Source: Thuidium tamariscinum (taxonomy: Eukaryota; Streptophyta; Bryopsida; Hypnales; Thuidiaceae). Taken from it: a DNA stretch of 64,000 nucleotides. Both the position numbers and the translations under genes were made by a program. The DNA lies in NCBI GenBank assembly GCA_947034885.2, contig OX344756.2:10536098-10600097 (forward strand), given 5' to 3'. The stretch's first letter is position 1. Every line of letters begins with the position of its first letter. This document shows positions 22,292 through 33,990 of this stretch, in pieces. The notes beneath the pieces were generated by a model that saw only the letters and a list, made by a program, of their open reading frames with translations, was not told the origin of the DNA and did not search any database.

Positions 22292-25200
22292 CTAGCATGG
22301 ATCTGATGCAGCTCGGTCCTCAACAACATTGGATGGAACATTGGATTCATTCTCATTCCCCTGCAACTCCTCTGCTGCATCACTTGGGCCGCCCTCTTCG
22401 ATGGCTGGCTTCTTTGGTGACGTCTCCTCAGAAGAAGTGCCTGTGCATCTGCTCCTGGCAAGAGGGGAGAATTCAATTTACATAAAAGCTTCACTAGAAA
22501 GAAAGAGAAATAACTCCATTAAGAAGTTAGATTTTATGCAAACCAAAACACAATGGCTCACCATACATACAAGAAACCATTGCATAAACAAACACACATC
22601 ATAATCTCGATCATCCTTGTATGAAGGTAACTGCACCTAAAATTGCACAAATAAGCAATTCAGCATGGTTCCCATTATTATATTGAAAACCTACTGTGGG
22701 GTCTTGTTTTTGGTAGTCAAAAGGGGTTTCTAGATTCTCTGAGAGCGCAGTCTTTGAACATGGTATGAATAACCCACAAATTTTTAAAGTGCTGAAAGTA
22801 GGTGTTTGACACTCGTGAATAGATTCCCACTCTCATGAATAGAGGGAATCTAGAGTGTGCAGTTTTAGACATTAGGTGTAGTTACCTAAAACAAATGAGG
22901 TTTCTTACGCAAATCTTTCGAGAGTGGTGATTGTACCTTTTCCGAGAATCCAGAAAACGAGCAAGTGAGTTCCTCCGTGCATTTGGCAAGGCTGCAAGAA
23001 AATAAGTAAGGCCGTTATCACACTACTACAGGAGACACATATAACGGACTCATCCCACATGGCATAGGACTTCTTTCTCCCATTTTCTAGACTTGCAAGC
23101 CATAGTGCCTACTGGACATTTCTTCTTATGAACGTCACATAAAATGCCCAAAACGAAAGTAAGATTCATCCATCATTCCTGTTATTTCTTTAGTGCGAAT
23201 ATCACTTGCTCTAGATAGACTGACGACATGCTTTCACTTCATTGACTTTCGTGTATTTGGGTAAGCTTCTAAGGCAAACAAGTGAGTGCAAATAAAACAT
23301 CGATAAGAATAGAAAGCAAAATAATGGCTGCATAATCCATGTATTTCAGAAGAAAAAAGGAAGAATTGTTCTGTAAAAAACACACATCACAATGATACTT
23401 ATCACTGCAGCCTGGTTGTGACTGCTAACCGATAAATCCACCAAATATTTTGAAATAAAATAAAATACATAACGACTTACGCTTAAGCATCACATTCTGC
23501 CTCAGTTGCCTGGGAGGATTGGCAGGTTGTGTGGTGACGGTAACCTTGAGAGGCACGGGGGCCTTTCCATGAGCAGCATTGTTTGCGGAAACTACATTCT
23601 CATTTGCAAGCTCAGAGGTTGGATTTCCAACATGAGAAACTGAAGGAGCCAGGCCACAGGGAGTAGAAGAGGAGGGTCCAGCTGGCAAAGGCACCTGTGA
23701 AGAAGTAATGTACGTTCAACAAGAAGCAATAATTTAGATTCAAGTAGGTTGAGTGATTACTAGTAGTAGTACTCAAAATTGTTGTATCAAGTGGTCCTTT
23801 TTGTAGGCAATATTGCTAAAAAAGAAAGACAAGAAGGCACTTGGTTTTAGCATATCTTACGTTAAAAGTTAAAACCACTCTAAAATGATTATTTGAGTGC
23901 TCTCGACTGCGAATAACTGAATGTTAACTTTACAAGCAGAATTTCACCGGAAGACAAATTTTAAGAGAGGATTTTTAATAACTTCACTTGTTTCATTTCG
24001 ATAATTTCATTTGGTGACAAAAAACAGTTGCTTTGACAAATATATAGGGATGAAAAATGATTTCTATACAGGAACAGCTATTGATGGATTTTGATGTTGC
24101 AATTTGAGACAAATACTTAGAAAAAGCACTGACACACCTTATTTGGCTTGGAATCAGGCTGGAGACCTCTTTGTGATGGACCAGCAAGGGAAGCACGAGC
24201 GGCTTGAGGTGAAGCTCCTGAATATGGAGGAGCAAACTGAGACCTCCGCATAAGTGCTCCTGTTTGAGCAGATACGCCTGCCTTTTCAGCATACATCATG
24301 ATGAGCCGAGCCTGTAGCAAGTCAAGAAACAGAGTTGTTAAAAAGTCAGATGTTAAATAAATCCAGGCACAACAACATGATCTTCTCAAATATAAAACAC
24401 CTGGTGCAACTATCAAGGGTAGGATTTTCTTTCTTATCTCAATCTTCTAGCAAACTAAAGTTGCCCTTGGGATAAAGGATGCATGTTGTAAATAAATAGA
24501 ATTCAATCAAAAGAAACAGATGGATATTACTAAGCTCAACAAAATAAGGATACCTTGTCAGCTGGAACATTGTCGCACACATTCACAATACCATTGTAAA
24601 AGATAGTTAATTCCGCAGTCTGAGGTCTTGTCAATGTGGATCTGGGAGCAGACCTGGTCAGATAGCTTCCACCATAACTTAGAGACTCAAAATTATCATC
24701 ACCAAAAGTCTACCACAGATTACATTGAAACACCGAATACACTAGAAATAATTTTTGTCATTTGTCACCTAAGACTTTTAGTTATTTGTATTCACTAATT
24801 TAGAATCTTTGAAAAGCTTTGGTTCTCCACGTTGACAAACTTACAATGTGAAAAAAAAACATCTTGCAACCATGAATAACTCTAAACAATATGTATAATT
24901 ATGGACACATGGATAGTCAACTACTTGGGACCAAATCTACACAAAAAAATGGACTAATTTGTTGGTTAGACAAAAACTTACATGTTTAGAGACAGAGTGG
25001 GTGCTTTGGTTGACGGCGTTGGTTGTCGATATACAGGCAAAGTCGGTAGAGCTGGTATTCTAGGAGTTTTTAAGGCATTTCCTGCTGCTAAATTTCTATC
25101 CAGTCTCTCCTGTGTTTGCTGAGGAGCCACCATGCCTGCTCAGACATCATTACTTGTTAGTACCTGAGATGGCTATGTTGGCACTAACAAGGCACCTATG

Positions 25201-27700
25201 AGGCATGATACGAATCAATTTGAGATAATAAAGATTCAAGCTAACTCTGTGAGACGGATTAAACACGTATCCCCTCAAATGCATCATAAAGCTACAAGAT
25301 TATTTCAAATTTCTTATCTCACCCCTAGATGCGCATGACATTGGTTCATATTCTAAGCTTGCTTGAGGCTCGATACTTAGCCTTGTGCAATATATATTGA
25401 CCTTTGAGGATCACAACGACAGGTATGCTACATTTCTAAAAGAGTTTTTTCTTTTCACTAGAAAACGCAAATAACATATGATTACTAAGAAGGTGATACC
25501 TGCTTTTGGTAGCTATAAGAACACCACTACATGGTGGACCTAAAAACACATAATCGTGAACAAAATCAAATCAAATCAACTTGGCTCAGAGATTAAATAA
25601 ACAGAATTCCAGCTCACCAGCTCTAGGAGCACTCCAAGGTGGTGAATGAGCTGCAAGTGCCTTTAAGGCTCGAGCAGCGAGCAGCTTCACAAATTCCTGC
25701 TCTCGTTGCTGAGTATCAGACTGTCCGCCTTGTAAATGATGGTCACCATCGGCAACTGCAAAGGATGAATCATCACTTTCTTTTTTCACTCCTAGCTGCC
25801 ACAAAATCCCACACAACAGAACATTTTGGAATTCTGGAGCGTAAAAAGACGAACACCGATACAAGAACTTATCACTTAGCGTAAGTTAAGGACACCCAAA
25901 ATCGCCACTACTAGCACTAAGCACAGTTCATATTATTAGACTGGTAAAAATTTTAATAGTAAAAGGATTCCAATGTACCAAAGACAGCGGTATTCAAATC
26001 GTAGCTTATGAAGCTTTATTAATAGATGAAATAAAATTGGCACTTTAATACATATTAGGCGCTCTATATCTTCTTTCTTCATACATATCAATTGCCATAG
26101 TAACTCTGACATACATACGCAACCTGAATTAAGGATTAATTGGAACTAGACACTAAACATTGGTAACAGTAAATGAGTTTCTGTCATAGAGTCTACCTCC
26201 AAAAGGAGGCACCAAGGGTAGCACTTGCTATCTGTATTCACATGACACAGTTAGTAAAACTACTCCAATAGACTCTTGAATCACACTAGTTTCTAAATTA
26301 GAATAGTTCTTTTCTTCTTTTTAACCATTGTCCAAAACTTTAAGGTGAATACTTTGGGTCAGTTTGACGATTTTGGGTGTCCCTATCTCAGTGCAGACAT
26401 GCTGTATAAAACAAATACACTAAGTAAAATTTGAAGAGCTAGGTCATAAGGAAGCTTAATTATTACAGTTGCTTGTAATGCTTGCGGTCCATTCCAAGCA
26501 GGCCATCGCGCCCCTAAATAGACAACAAAATCTCATCAACATTTGTAAACAAATACATGAAAGATTCTACAACGCAAACTCTAGACACCAAAGCACACTA
26601 ACCATAAACGTGCAATGAGCTACCAAAAGGCAATATCCATTAAATTGGCAATTTTTCTATTGCCGAAATGAGATGCACTAGCAATTCATCCTCTAGAAGC
26701 TATGAATGATGCAGATTTTGTACACTTGCACAAAATATTTGCAGCTCTCAAAATCTAATGAATATTCCCATACTAACCATGTATGTTAGTATTCTTGACT
26801 AGTAGGGAAGGTACATAAACATATTTCAACAAATCAAAAGACTCTTTTTAATAAATACAAGCGGTGGAGAATTCTACAGATGTCAAACAAACAACTAAAG
26901 AGGGAAAGAGGAACTAGCATCATGCATATGAGACAAGTCTCAATAATGACAAAGAATTGACACCAATGCAAACTGCCTTCTTCACTAGTGATTGTCTGCA
27001 TGATTCTTTCCCTGATGTGAATAAAAAATGGATTAATTTTTTGCATAAAGCCTACCAATCCTACCATTGCTGAATAATATTATGATCCTTTTATCCAGTC
27101 CAACTTTTATTAAGAAAATTCAGTTGAAAATAAGCAGAAGCAATGCTATAGTTTCTATTTCAATCAATTCAGATTCTCGCAATCCCAGCACATCTAACTT
27201 CGCATTCCAAATTTGACCCTAAAACATGGCATAGCTTGCCAAGTTTGTCCCATCTAACACGTTGTCATGAATGTAGCTGGACCTTCTGTGTTGGACAGGA
27301 AGAAACAAGGCTACAAGGGTACCGCAAACCTAAGGTATTAGTGACAATTTTCGTCAGTCCCTAAATTTTCCAAGATTAATAAAAACATACAAGAGATCCA
27401 TGCTTAATCAAATTAGGGAATCAGTGATAGGAGGAGCAGCGAAAGGTGGGAAACTTGCTATTGCCAGTTGAAATCACTAAGGGTACTAAAGACCTACACT
27501 GATCTACCCTATTAGTGAGGGAGGGTGCGAACCGTGCAAGATTAGTGTCACTACAATTCATTTATTATCGTGAAAATTAGAAATACCGGTAAAAAAACTC
27601 CTTCTCACAGTATTGGCAGAGAAAACTGTAGTCAACCCAAGATATAAGAAATACCTGTCACAGGATACCCAAGGTTGCCGAAAACTACAGCGATTTCCTT
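22292..27700 (-). CDS. TIFY-domain (JAZ-like) transcriptional repressor, at least 9 exons, 5' end unresolved
   Basis: Supported exons on the minus strand are 26513-26467, 25795-25618, 25135-24982, 24709-24554 (or from 24677, which keeps phase), 24311-24138, 23694-23481, 22991-22937 and 22454-22292. A possible earlier exon is 27700-27655. The fifth listed block from the left of the protein carries the TIFY core (ELTIFYNGIVNVCDNVPADK). The 22991-22937 exon carries a Jas-like motif, ARRNSLARFLDSRKR, but the PY that ends the canonical Jas degron is missing. TIFY/JAZ proteins repress transcription factors through NINJA/TOPLESS and are degraded through COI1 in jasmonate signalling; that is family knowledge. 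The degenerate Jas end suggests altered COI1 binding or a PPD-like member. An optional exon near 22637-22600 was not used. The start codon was not found. The intron after the TIFY exon is U12-type. Confidence 0.8.
24312..24553 (-). other. U12-type GT-AG intron in the TIFY gene
   Basis: The donor is GTATCCTT, a perfect minor-spliceosome 5' splice site. The branch region TTTCTTGAC lies so that its A is 10 bases from the AG, one mismatch from the U12 branch consensus TTCCTTRAC. The intron is 242 bases, phase 0, and separates ADK from ARLIMMYAEKAG right after the TIFY motif. Confidence 0.78.
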
Positions 27701-27770
27701 CTAAATAGGGCAACGGAGGACGTGAATCACAAGAAAAAAATCTCTACTCTGAAATGAAGCATAGCTCAAG

Positions 27771-28190
27771 TGCTGTAATAATTTGTTACGAGGACCTAAA
27801 TTTTGAAAGATTAATGCCCAAATAGACAGACAGAAATCCAAGCTTACCAAGGGTGTGGAATATCAGCCGGATAGCACTAGTGCTGTGACAATCTGTTACG
27901 AGGACCTAAATTTCAAAGATCATTGCCCAAATACACAAACAGACAGACATCCAAGCTCATCAAGAGCGAGTCACCCGGGGAGCCCTAGTGCTGTGACAAT
28001 TTGTTACACGACCTCAATTTCAAAAGATCAAAGCCCCCAAACACAGACAGACAGACAGACAGAAATCCAAGATCACCAAGAGCGAGGAATCAGCCGCATA
28101 GCACTAGCGCTATTCAAATTTCTTTCAAAAACCTAAAGATCGATGCCCATATACACACAGATAGACAGCAATCCAAACCCACCAAGCTCC
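27771..28190. repeat. Tandem repeat of about 110 bp, 3-4 copies, between divergent genes
   Basis: Units start with a TGCTGTGACAATTTGTTACG-like block near 27771, 27881, 27989 and 28107. Each also holds an ACAGACAGACAG-type run and an ATCCAAG-TCACCAAG block. The copies differ by point changes. The array separates the minus-strand TIFY gene from the plus-strand ORF at 28215. Read on the minus strand, the units carry splice-like edges, described in the findings. Confidence 0.85.
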
Positions 28191-28214
28191 AGGATCATCC
28201 TCCAGCATTCGTCC

Positions 28215-28595
28215 ATGGACAACCTCCGCACCACATCCCCACTCAAAGGCGGCCGAAGCTCCATCTTCACCACACCAGAGCTCCCTCCTCCCGGCAACGA
28301 ACACACCGAAGCCACTCCATTCTCCTCCCCCTTTACGAAACGCAAGCCCAAGGAGCTCGGCTGCGTGAACGGCCGCAAGCGCGTCCCCTTCCCGGCCAAC
28401 ATAGTCAACCCACTTCTGGCCAACATGGCCAGACACTGCACCTCCGAAGACTCCCCTCGGACTTCCTCCCCACTGGTACTCCCCAAGGAAGACCCAGCGC
28501 CATTATCGACTTCCTTCCCACTGCCCCCCCTCCTCATCACAACAAAAACGCCCGAACACAAGCATAGTACTCACCAAGCCCAAGTACTATACTGA
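28215..28595 (+). CDS. Hypothetical GC-rich ORF, 126 residues
   Basis: The ATG at 28215 lies in a good plant context (GTCCATGGAC) and opens a frame to the TGA at 28593-28595. Codon third positions are strongly C/G-rich, unlike those of the surrounding DNA, which favours this strand over the competing minus-strand frame at 28133-28561. The protein is rich in Pro, Ser, Thr and Lys, has no membrane segment, and has a basic patch (FTKRKPKELGCVNGRKR at about 37-53). I recognise no family. An in-frame upstream ATG at 28143 falls within the tandem repeat and is less likely. It could be the first exon of a longer gene whose later exons I cannot place. Confidence 0.45.
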   Translation: MDNLRTTSPLKGGRSSIFTTPELPPPGNEHTEATPFSSPFTKRKPKELGCVNGRKRVPFPANIVNPLLANMARHCTSEDSPRTSSPLVLPKEDPAPLSTSFPLPPLLITTKTPEHKHSTHQAQVLY

Positions 28596-29160
28596 AGCAT
28601 CCTCAAGCTTCGTCCTCAAGCTTGCCCCAACACAAGCATCCCCAAGCATCCTCAAGATTCACTCGATCAGAGCCTTCCTGCTTGTTGATTCTGCAGCTCG
28701 CAGCGTAACACGCTTGAAGCGCCATCGCTGCTTCACCAAGCTGACCCCCCTGCAATCCGGCAGCATCCCGTGGATCCCTAGCTTCCCATGTCTGAGGGAA
28801 TGTGCACTGAAGATGGAATGCATAACTTGTTGGGTTGGGAGTCATCCAAGATTTTGCTTCTGCTTATTACTATGGTTGTGGCTGTGGATTCTGGTGGCTC
28901 GTGAGAGAGTGAAGTGTGACGGACAGAAGAGGCGACGAGGGGTGACACCGCCACCACCATCGCCGACGTGAGGCTGACCTCCGAAGAAGCAAAAGCTGAC
29001 AGGGGGTTGATGCTGGAGATGACATCAGAAATTCAGAAAGCCGTAGATATGCTTTTCTACGAACAATTGTCCTGGGATCCCGCCCGGGCTGTGATGATGA
29101 TGAGAGGAGCTCCTGTACTTTGGGGGTGGCAGGGGGAACTTAGTTGGGGCCAAGTTTAAT
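28596..29160 (+). other. GC-richer tail after the hypothetical ORF
   Basis: Composition stays elevated to about 29150. Short direct repeats of AGCATCCTCAAG-like sequence lie at 28598-28670. Open frames at 28714-28971 and 28968-29159 are short and match nothing recognised. This may be the 3' part of the gene at 28215 or a decayed gene. Confidence 0.3.
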
Positions 29161-29190
29161 CACAAAAGGGACTATTTTTTTGGATGGGCA

Positions 29191-29345
29191 GGGACACACT
29201 AATTTTGTTGGGAACCTGAATTTTACAACAGTGACTTTTTTTTTGTTGGGACACACTAATTTTGTTGAGAACCCTAATTTTACAACAGTGACTTTTTCGG
29301 TTGGGACACACTAATTTTGTAGGGACACTAATTTAGTTGGGAACC
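29191..29345. repeat. Tandem repeat, 55-57 bp, nearly three copies
   Basis: Units beginning GGGACACACTAATTTTGTTG start at 29191, 29248 and 29303. The first two continue through AATTTTACAACAGTGACTTT; the third is shortened and rearranged. The copies are close to identical, so the expansion is fairly recent. Confidence 0.88.
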
Positions 29346-29459
29346 CTAGTATCAGCCTTTAACCCCAAAGTGACCCCGAGGACAGAATGTGTCCTTGGCC
29401 AATTTCTGAAGTTAAATAAAACCTTATCAAATTATTATTTTTAGTAGTTTATATTTTTG

Positions 29460-30010
29460 AAAATATCTTTTTGAAGTTTAGTTTTAGCTTCAAAAATCTG
29501 ATTTTGAAAATATGTAAATGTGATTTTTTTATTTAAGATTTTGTGCATGGGTACCCACTGCAATCTTGACTTTTGTAGTGTTGAGGGCTCTTGGGAATGA
29601 GCCTCAAATACACTAGATCTTTGAGAAAAAATCTACTTAGAAACTCATTTAAAAAAAATGTAGAGTAGATTTTGGGAAGTCATGAATTTATTGGGGTTAT
29701 AATGATACAATCTTTAACCTTGTATTTTTTTGGTGACCAAATTTTTAGATTTAACATGTGAAAAGAGGATTAAAAGACTTCAAATCACTTTCACAATTTT
29801 AACACCCTCATGATCAAACATTATAATCTTTCAATCTGTAAGAGATATTGTTGTGTTTTCTTTTCTAATGTGATCTCTAACATGTTTAGTTTGATTCTAT
29901 ACGGTTACAATTCAAAAACAATTGATACAACTTATTAAAATGTTGACATTTTGTTGAATTTAGAGCAAATTCCTAGAAGCTCAAGAAGTTCCAAGGTCAT
30001 TTTGGGGTTA
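29460..30010 (-). repeat. Dispersed repeat, inverted copy of the 21216-21720 family
   Basis: Blocks of the 21.2-kb copy appear here as complements and in reverse order. They include the CAAGATTGCAATGG region with TGTAGTGTTGAGGGCT, AAAAGAGGATTAAAAGACTT, and TAATCTTTCAATC. The end near 30001 contains TTTTGGGGTTAAG, corresponding to the TTAACCCC start of the family. Confidence 0.68.
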
Positions 30011-30119
30011 AGCTTAGTGCAACTCAGGAATGGTTTTCTATGAACTCTTGTACTCATGAGTTCTATTCATGTCAATTAGATCCTTGCGCTTCAGTAAATA
30101 TTCCCATTTCCACAAAAGT

Positions 30120-30360
30120 AAAATGTTGCTATATATAGTGGAAACACCCCAAACCGTGAAAATAAGGAATTCAGCATAGTTGGAGGCAATTTTTTCTAAA
30201 AATGACATTTTTCTAGTATTAGTGAGTGAAAATCATGAATATTCAAAAAAAAATTCCGATACAATATGTAATTTCTACAAATTTTCAAAGTGTTGGCTCC
30301 CTAGACCTGTAAAACCATCCAGTAGGTGCCCCCCAAACTGAACCCTGTGAAAATCAGCAT
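30120..30360 (+). repeat. Dispersed repeat (inverted partner 39840-40080; partial at 36160-36300)
   Basis: Shared blocks include GTGGAAACACCC, AATAAGGAATTCAGCATAGT, AAAATCATGAATATT and the GTAATTTCTA-AAATTTT-AAAGTGTTGG region, inverted at 39.9 kb. No coding frame. Confidence 0.72.
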
Positions 30361-31089
30361 TCAGCCAACCAGATTTTCCTATGTGTCCTTCAACTATGTC
30401 AGCTAATTATAATTACACATGTGGCAAACACATTAAGGAAAGTCTACTAACACAATTGGGTGAATCTATGGTCCATCCCAAGGAACATACACAGGAATGG
30501 GTGTTTTACCCTTATTCCACAAAGGTAAAAAGATGATTATCATAAATCTATTGACCATCAATGTGATGAAAACAACAAAACTAGGTATATTTTCTACTAG
30601 TGCTATGAAGTTAAAAATAACCATAATGGTCATCCCCAATTCTAATTGAACATTAGTGCGCAAGGAAGGTTTATCTAAGGATATTAAGGTAATAGGTTCA
30701 TAAATGGACCATCTAAAGGCTGGAACTGAATTTCAGGGAGGTGAAATATACTTTAAAAAATTTCAAAAAAAATTCCTTAAAGGATGAGTGGAATAGACAT
30801 CTAATCCAAGTTGTTTCATACTTTTTAGAGCTTTGAGGAACTAATTATGAAATTTTGAAGTTGAAATGACATAGGGCTCTAATATCGCCCACCTCCTAAA
30901 ATATACACTATTTGTATATTGTTGAAGGCAATGAAAAAGCAACATGTAAAAATAGTATAGATATAAGGACTCATGGGCCATTTTAGAGTTGAACAATTTT
31001 TGAATGTGCCACCTTCAAAAAGATATACCACACCAAACAAACCATCAAACCCCAATTTGAGTGCTCCAAGGAGTTTCATCATGTGTTTT
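30361..31089. other. AT-rich intergenic DNA, no gene
   Basis: Only short chance frames. The composition is like that of the neighbouring repeat fragments. Confidence 0.5.
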
Positions 31090-31520
31090 TCTTAACCCTT
31101 AAAGGACGGGCCTATATCCAAATGATAGTATCGTACTTAGAGTTGCTAATAGAGTTTATGGCCAAGTGTATGCAATACACATAACCAAGGTGTTGCAATT
31201 TAACCCAGTAACGCCAACAACGCCATTTCGTGGCATTTGAATGACTTTGCATTAGTGTGGAGGGACATTGAAAGCAATTTTTCATCCATTTTTTTTTCCT
31301 TGACCTTTCACAAAGGATTATAAAGAGTACCTCATCCACTATGTAGTCTTGTGAGCATTTGTTTTCACGTGAATAAGAAATTAGTAAAAAAATGGATCCC
31401 AACATATGCTATTTTCAGTGTATTTTGGGAAGTTATGGCTCCTTGCTCTAAATCTAAAATTTCTTCACAAAAATGATATTTTTTAATTTGAGCCCAACTA
31501 ATAAAATGCATCTTAAGTTA
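31090..31520 (+). repeat. Dispersed repeat with CTTAACCCTTAAAGGACGGG start
   Basis: The start at 31091-31110 is the complement of the end at 10468-10487. The stretch from about 31200 (ACGCCAACAACGCCATTT) runs parallel to 9760-10060. Shared blocks include TTTTTCATCCA, GACCTTTCA, TTTGTTTTCA and AAAATTTCTTCACAAAAATGA. Confidence 0.7.
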
Positions 31521-31721
31521 GTGAGACGTGGGGGCGGGGTAGGGGCAAACTCATAACTTAAAGGTAGTTGAGCCCCCATCTTCTTCTTCCCTTTTCGGTC
31601 AGTGATCCCTGGATGCTCTGCTTTCCAACGGTATTGATGTGAGATAGTACTGCCTACTTGCATTCGCTTGCGTCATTGGGGGTATGGCAAAACTTTCGGT
31701 AAGTTTAGATTGGACCAGGAT

Positions 31722-32110
31722 TTTTTTTTTTTTTTTTTTTTAAGTGCTAAAGTAGGATCAGCAGGGTAAAATTTGTGTTACCTGAGGATAAAAGTAAAAA
31801 AAATTCTTCAGGTGGATTTTTTGGACCAGTGTCTCCTGTTCTGGCCTTACTGCAGTGGCCAATTTTGGGAGGGTTCATTGCTAATTCGTCAGATTCTGAC
31901 AAATCTGGCAAAATATTGCCAAAAAAAAACACCCTGAAGGCCTCTACTTTGTGTCATGTTTTGGGGGATATTCTAGACCTTTGTATTAAATTAATTTGGA
32001 GTCTGTGATTGCAAATATAAAATTAGAATTTGCAAAAAAACATTATACAATTTTTTTTAAAATTCAGCATTTATTCCTAGGGTAAATCCAGCCTATTGAT
32101 CTCACTTCAT
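31722..32110. repeat. Poly-T run and degenerate third copy of the 5237-5492 MITE family
   Basis: A run of about 20 T ends at 31741. From there to about 32110 the sequence shares TATTCTAGACCT, TAATTTGGAGTCT-TGATTGCAAATAT and CCTAGGGTAAATCC-type blocks with 5300-5460 and 8130-8280. Terminal repeats are no longer clear. The poly-T next to the copy may be chance. Confidence 0.5.
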
Positions 32111-33379
32111 GGGATGGGTTCAATCTTGGAAAGATAGACTGGTGGTCGTGGAAATCGTGCATTTTGATACCGTGTGACATCATCTGCTTTGAATAAGCCA
32201 AATATACTCATTAGAAGTCAAAATATTGTAAAACATCTCCCCTTTCCATCCGTAATATCGAAGATGAATAGTTGCATTTTTGGGAAGATTCTTTGTCATT
32301 CATCAAATGCAAAATGTTCGCCGTGGCATTTAAAAATTAATGGCTTCTATGCAAAAGAAGCAACATAAAAGTAAAAGGACGTTAACCAAATATTTTTGTA
32401 TTCATCTATGTTTTGGATAGAACTATCTTTCCATACATACATTTGGATAAATTTTCATTTGAAATTAACAATTTCATCCAAAATTATATTCTAGATGAGG
32501 AATAATTCAACATCATAATTTAAAATTCTTTTAAAAAAAAATTCCTCAAGTCTTTGTATTTTCCAATTATTTTTGGTGCTTTTACATGTTTTAATTGACT
32601 ATTAAAAAAATTGGATTAAATTGAAATAATGGCTGTAGGTAATCCTAGAAAGACAAGTGTATGACCATTGATTTCAAGCCTAACTTGCCATCACTTTGTT
32701 TTTTTTCAATTTTCCCACAATACATGAATGAAAAAATTTATTTGTTTTTCAAAGATGGAATCACATGTCTAGTACTACAAGTCATAGAAATTTTCAATTT
32801 AGGAGGAGGGGAGAATTTGAAAATACTACAAACTTTTTAGAAAAAAATGAAAGAAATTAATGTCAAATACAAAATATGCTTGAAAAAATTCAAATGTTCA
32901 CCATACAAACTCAAGTAAAGTCATCCATTGGACACTTGGTGTTTGTAATGCGTACTTTCATCCAAAAATTGGCGACCACTAGTATTTTGTTAAGAGAAGT
33001 TTAGCGATTTCATCCACATTTTCGCCCATTTTTTATAATGTAAGAGTAGCCAACCCTCCAAACCAGGTAGTTTTTGGCGACAATTCGCCACTAATAAATT
33101 CACTGCTGCCTTTTGGTTTGATCTCCCTTGTTCTCACTTCCGCCCTCTGTAGCTCCCGGGTCCCACCTCCTAAGATTAAGCCTAAAAGAATATAGTTTCC
33201 ATAACCAAAATAGTCACTAAATTACTATAATTGTTGACCCAACAAGTGTTGTGTTTGTTCTACATGTGACCCTAGAAGAATGTTGAAGACATTTTGTTCC
33301 TTTGGATGGTCAAATAGGCTTTGTACATGTTTGAGAATGAATGATTTCATCCAATTTTTTGTGTTAAACTTTATTGATG
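32111..33379. other. Intergenic DNA, no gene
   Basis: A slightly GC-richer patch at 32960-33180 contains GGCGAC-AATTCGCC, a short inverted repeat, but no coding frame. The rest is AT-rich. Confidence 0.45.
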
Positions 33380-33990
33380 CTATATCTACTTGATTGAATT
33401 TAATTCAATACCTTTTATTTATTTTTTGATTTTATATGGGACAACTAATCGAAAAAATGGTATACTATCCAATGTATTTCAATACTTTGAACTTTGCTTC
33501 CTTAATACTTGATTTAACATTCCAAATAATTTCTTTTGGTTTGGAAAAAAAACATAACAAAATGAAACTTCTAAAACATAGTTTCTACGCCACTTGAAAA
33601 TTTCGAAAAATTCCTTAAAACAAACATTTTAACAAAGTTTAGGATCTATTTTCATGTTTCTAAATTTGGAATGACATGGGAATTCTTTTTGAAACACAAT
33701 GTTCTATACTATAATGTATTACAATTCTAAATAATTTACATCATTTGAGTTTGATTTGAGATTTATATGAATTTTTTTCATTTTCCCTTTAAAAACTTTT
33801 GGTAGGTTGAAATTCTATAAAAAGCATTGAAAATTTAATAACATATTTTAGGCACATGTTTTTTTTCTTTGGAAAATATAAACAAAACAATTCACTCATT
33901 GATAGTCAAAAAATGGAGGATGTAGAATGAAGGACTTTCAAGTTTGACTACTAGGTCATTGGCTTCATCCTGTGGGAGTAAATAATGTAA
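33380..33990 (+). repeat. Dispersed repeat copy (direct partner 19060-19660)
   Basis: It runs in parallel with 19060-19660 over its whole length, ending near GGCTTCATCCTGTGGGAG, where the other copies carry GGC-GTCCTTTA-GG. No coding sequence. Confidence 0.68.

Noticed and set aside
22590-22640. Extra TIFY exon between 22937 and 22454
   Set aside because: An acceptor-like TTTTAG exists, but no clear donor follows. Direct joining of the neighbouring exons is in phase and extends the Jas-like region.
28133-28561. 142-codon minus-strand frame opposite the hypothetical ORF
   Set aside because: The plus-strand frame has stronger GC bias at third positions and a better start context. Kept in mind as a possible first exon of the TIFY gene but not supported.
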